From Parapedobacter indicus (lineage in GTDB: Bacteria > Bacteroidota > Bacteroidia > Sphingobacteriales > Sphingobacteriaceae), in contig NZ_FOQO01000002.1 of assembly GCF_900113765.1 (NCBI RefSeq), positions 248,001 to 312,000 on the forward strand: a stretch of 64,000 nucleotides of DNA, given 5' to 3'. The stretch's first letter is position 1, and each line of letters starts with the position of its first letter. The notes below the pieces were generated by a model. The model saw nothing but the letters and a program-made list of their open reading frames with translations, ran no database searches and was not told where the DNA came from. The position numbers and the translations under genes were made by a program. Shown in pieces: positions 62,243 to 64,000 of the stretch.

Positions 62243-63838
62243 TCAGAAATCGAGGTGACCGCCGACAAAAACTAATAGTTCCGCCAGGGAACGGTCGAAA
62301 TAATGCCCCAGGTTGTGGCCGGTATCGTCCAAGAGACGAACCCGATGGTCTACGCCAGCCGACGCTAACATCTTCGCAAACTCACGGAAGGCTTCGGGAC
62401 GGTCTTTATCTCCGTTTACCAGGTAAAAGCCGAAGCCGCGTTGTTTCCATACAGGCAATGCCGTTTCAACCCGGTCTTTCAATTCCCCATTCTCCAATCG
62501 GATACCACCACCTAAACTGGCCGCCACCTTAAACCGTTCCGGATATACCGTCGCCAAATAAACCGCCCCGGCGCCCCCCATCGAGAACCCCACCAGCGCC
62601 CGAGATTCCGCGTCCGAAATGGTGCGGTATTCTGCATCGATGTGCGGGATTAGTTCGCTCACGATCATCTGTTCTACATTTCCGCGGTAGCCGCTGCGTC
62701 CTCCGTTGGGGAAAACACAAATTACCGGCGGGATGTCTCCCCGTTCGATCGCCTGCGCTACCCGTGAAGAAAAGCCTGCGGCGTCTGAAATTTCAGTTCC
62801 TCCCATGCCGTGCAGAAAATAAACGACCGGAAACCGCTGGTCCGTCCCTTTTTTATACGCGGTAGGCGTCCAGACAACAAATCCAACATCGTGTCCCATT
62901 GCCTTGCTGTGTAAAACATGATGGCTAAGTCCATCCATTTTCGGAATACCGGGATTCATCCACGACACCGGCGGGCGCGCATTGGCCTGTGATCTCTTTG
63001 CGAAATCGCGATACGACTTCAGATGGATACCCCGCTTGGCGATGATATCCTTTACCTTTGGGTCCGTAAACGCCTGTAAAACACCGGTGCGATCTTCCGC
63101 AACGTTCTCATACCCCACATGCCCCAAGCCCTGCGTTTCCAGGTCGTCATACGCCGGGTGTTCCACCAACAGATAGTCGCCGGCGGGAAGTTGCTCGAGT
63201 TGGGCACGTAAATTTTCAACTTTCATGGAGGCTGTCATTTCACTTCCACTCCATCGCGGAAACCGAGACACCCGAGAAAGGTCTACCGAAAGGTTATATT
63301 CGGCCGCCAGTTTATCTAACAGTTGCTTAGCCTCCTCCGAAAAACCCAAGCATCCCATATGTTCCGAGAGGTGTGTCACCTGTGGAATTCGCTTCATGCC
63401 AAGCTCGATCTGTGCACGCAGCTCTCGCTCTATTTCTCCGATATCCCACGAAGCACCGGTGATATACGGCGACTCCGGCGACTTGTCGTTTTTCCAAACA
63501 AACGGAAAAAAGTAGCCATCGGCATCCGTGATGCTCGGACAGTGGGTAATTGGACGCCATTTTATCCCGGACCATTCGCTGGTCAGGGTCAGGTGAATGC
63601 CGACATCCAAATCGGGACGGTCGCGCAGGAGCACTGCTGCTTCTTCAAACCACGGACCGGGAACGATAACTTCCACGGATCTGACAATTCCTTTTTCGTA
63701 GGATTCGATGGCCGCAAAATTCACCGATCGGGCAGCGCCCATGTCATCAGCCCGAACCAATAGATTGATGGGTGCTTCCTGGGCCATTGCCCCGAACCCC
63801 ATCAAAAAAAGTAAGATTAAAAGATGCTGTTTTTTCAT
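62243..63838 (-). CDS. Fusion of YdjC/ChbG-type carbohydrate deacetylase and alpha/beta-hydrolase esterase
   Basis: A 531-residue exported fusion; start at 63838 (MKKQHLLILLFLMGFGAMAQ, signal peptide). Residues about 22-275 are a YdjC-like deacetylase: LLVRADDMGAARSVN (Asp31, Asp32), VGIHLTLTSEWSG (His82) and THLSEHMG metal-site motifs. Residues about 290-531 are an esterase-D/enterochelin-esterase-like domain with FPVVYFLHGMGG oxyanion hole, ALVGFSMGGAGAVYLA nucleophile elbow and LLDDTGHNLGHYF catalytic His. It would remove both N-acetyl and O-acyl groups. It starts 7 bp after the previous gene and lies 86 bp upstream of GH78. Confidence 0.88.
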   Translation of the reverse strand: MKKQHLLILLFLMGFGAMAQEAPINLLVRADDMGAARSVNFAAIESYEKGIVRSVEVIVPGPWFEEAAVLLRDRPDLDVGIHLTLTSEWSGIKWRPITHCPSITDADGYFFPFVWKNDKSPESPYITGASWDIGEIERELRAQIELGMKRIPQVTHLSEHMGCLGFSEEAKQLLDKLAAEYNLSVDLSRVSRFPRWSGSEMTASMKVENLRAQLEQLPAGDYLLVEHPAYDDLETQGLGHVGYENVAEDRTGVLQAFTDPKVKDIIAKRGIHLKSYRDFAKRSQANARPPVSWMNPGIPKMDGLSHHVLHSKAMGHDVGFVVWTPTAYKKGTDQRFPVVYFLHGMGGTEISDAAGFSSRVAQAIERGDIPPVICVFPNGGRSGYRGNVEQMIVSELIPHIDAEYRTISDAESRALVGFSMGGAGAVYLATVYPERFKVAASLGGGIRLENGELKDRVETALPVWKQRGFGFYLVNGDKDRPEAFREFAKMLASAGVDHRVRLLDDTGHNLGHYFDRSLAELLVFVGGHLDF

Positions 63839-63845
63839 AATTCCC

Positions 63846-64000
63846 TTATTGTGTAACTTCGAGTAACAACCTTCTGTACGAAACCAGTGAAGGCAGTCCC
63901 CGGTCGTGCACCTCCAGAATGAGGTGGAATTCAGTGCCGACTTCTGCATCCTCGGGTACCTTGAACAATGCTTTGTTATCTGTATGGTGCTCCACGGGTA
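63846..64000 (-). CDS. C-terminal end of a DUF1593-like protein, start outside window
   Basis: Only the last 50 residues are present. The frame reads KALFKVPEDAEVGTEFHLIL, then VHDRGLPSLVSYRRLLLEVT before a TAA at 63848-63846. The Ig-like terminal strand pattern, HLILEVHDRGLPSLVSYRR, is like the closing domain of DUF1593 proteins, which are exported nucleoside-hydrolase-like proteins found near pectin and rhamnogalacturonan utilisation genes. The identification is from a short segment only. Confidence 0.55.
   Translation of the reverse strand, partial: PVEHHTDNKALFKVPEDAEVGTEFHLILEVHDRGLPSLVSYRRLLLEVTQ

Noticed and set aside
1..64000. CRISPR arrays, tRNA and rRNA genes, insertion sequence transposases
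   Set aside because: No regularly spaced repeats, no cloverleaf with CCA or T-loop pattern, and no transposase motif were noticed on either strand.

Overview
The window reads as the accessory genome of a Bacteroidota bacterium, most likely a Sphingobacteriaceae member (a Parapedobacter-like organism fits the roughly 50% GC; genus is inference only). The evidence is three SusC/SusD pairs, a FecR/ECF-sigma pair, sulfatases, the gliding and type IX secretion genes gldB and porT, and TAnnTTTG-type promoters. Nearly all of it is carbohydrate utilisation, mostly on the minus strand.

Layout. 1-4.6 kb: housekeeping edge (gldB cut by the window start, porT, NAD+ synthetase), a type II toxin-antitoxin pair whose YafQ-type toxin is frameshifted, and a DUF4136 lipoprotein. 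4.6-18.1 kb: a rhamnoside locus with a GntR regulator, L-rhamnose mutarotase, two GH78-type rhamnosidases, SusD, SusC, a TIM-barrel isomerase, a PhyH dioxygenase and a divergent AraC regulator whose promoter carries a perfect 22-bp inverted repeat. 18.1-18.8 kb: a VapBC-like toxin-antitoxin pair.

18.7-40.4 kb: sixteen co-directional, tightly packed minus-strand genes, read as one very long operon: SusC, SusD, a phosphomannose-isomerase-like cupin, a TIM-barrel isomerase, a Gfo/Idh/MocA dehydrogenase, a DUF1080 (3-keto-glycoside hydrolase-type) lipoprotein, then a complete eboA-eboB-eboC-eboD-eboE-eboF cluster, an alpha/beta-hydrolase esterase and three sulfatases. A complete ebo metabolite-export cluster embedded in a SusCD/sulfatase/3-keto-sugar locus is the most interesting system here. 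40.6-51.3 kb: an MFS transporter and a periplasmic oxidative sugar module (two PVC-type CxxCH haem lipoproteins, one fused to a degenerate SGNH domain, plus a ThuA protein, a psicose/tagatose 3-epimerase-like enzyme and a DUF4432 epimerase).

51.4-52.3 kb has no protein gene. It holds an apparently ORF-less group II intron with a clear 34-nt domain V, directly after a susD stop codon, and one copy of a ~145-bp structured repeat. A second direct copy lies at 59.2 kb, so the two copies bracket the SusD/SusC(STN)/FecR/sigma regulatory locus. 59.3-64 kb: a large GH78 rhamnosidase, a YdjC-deacetylase/esterase fusion, and the C-terminal end of a gene that resembles DUF1593.

The inferred physiology is binding and import of plant or algal, rhamnose-containing and probably sulfated and acylated glycans or glycosides through SusCD, removal of sulfate, acyl and rhamnosyl groups, and oxidation and isomerisation of the released sugars. 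All functional assignments come from reading translated sequence by eye; no database search was run.
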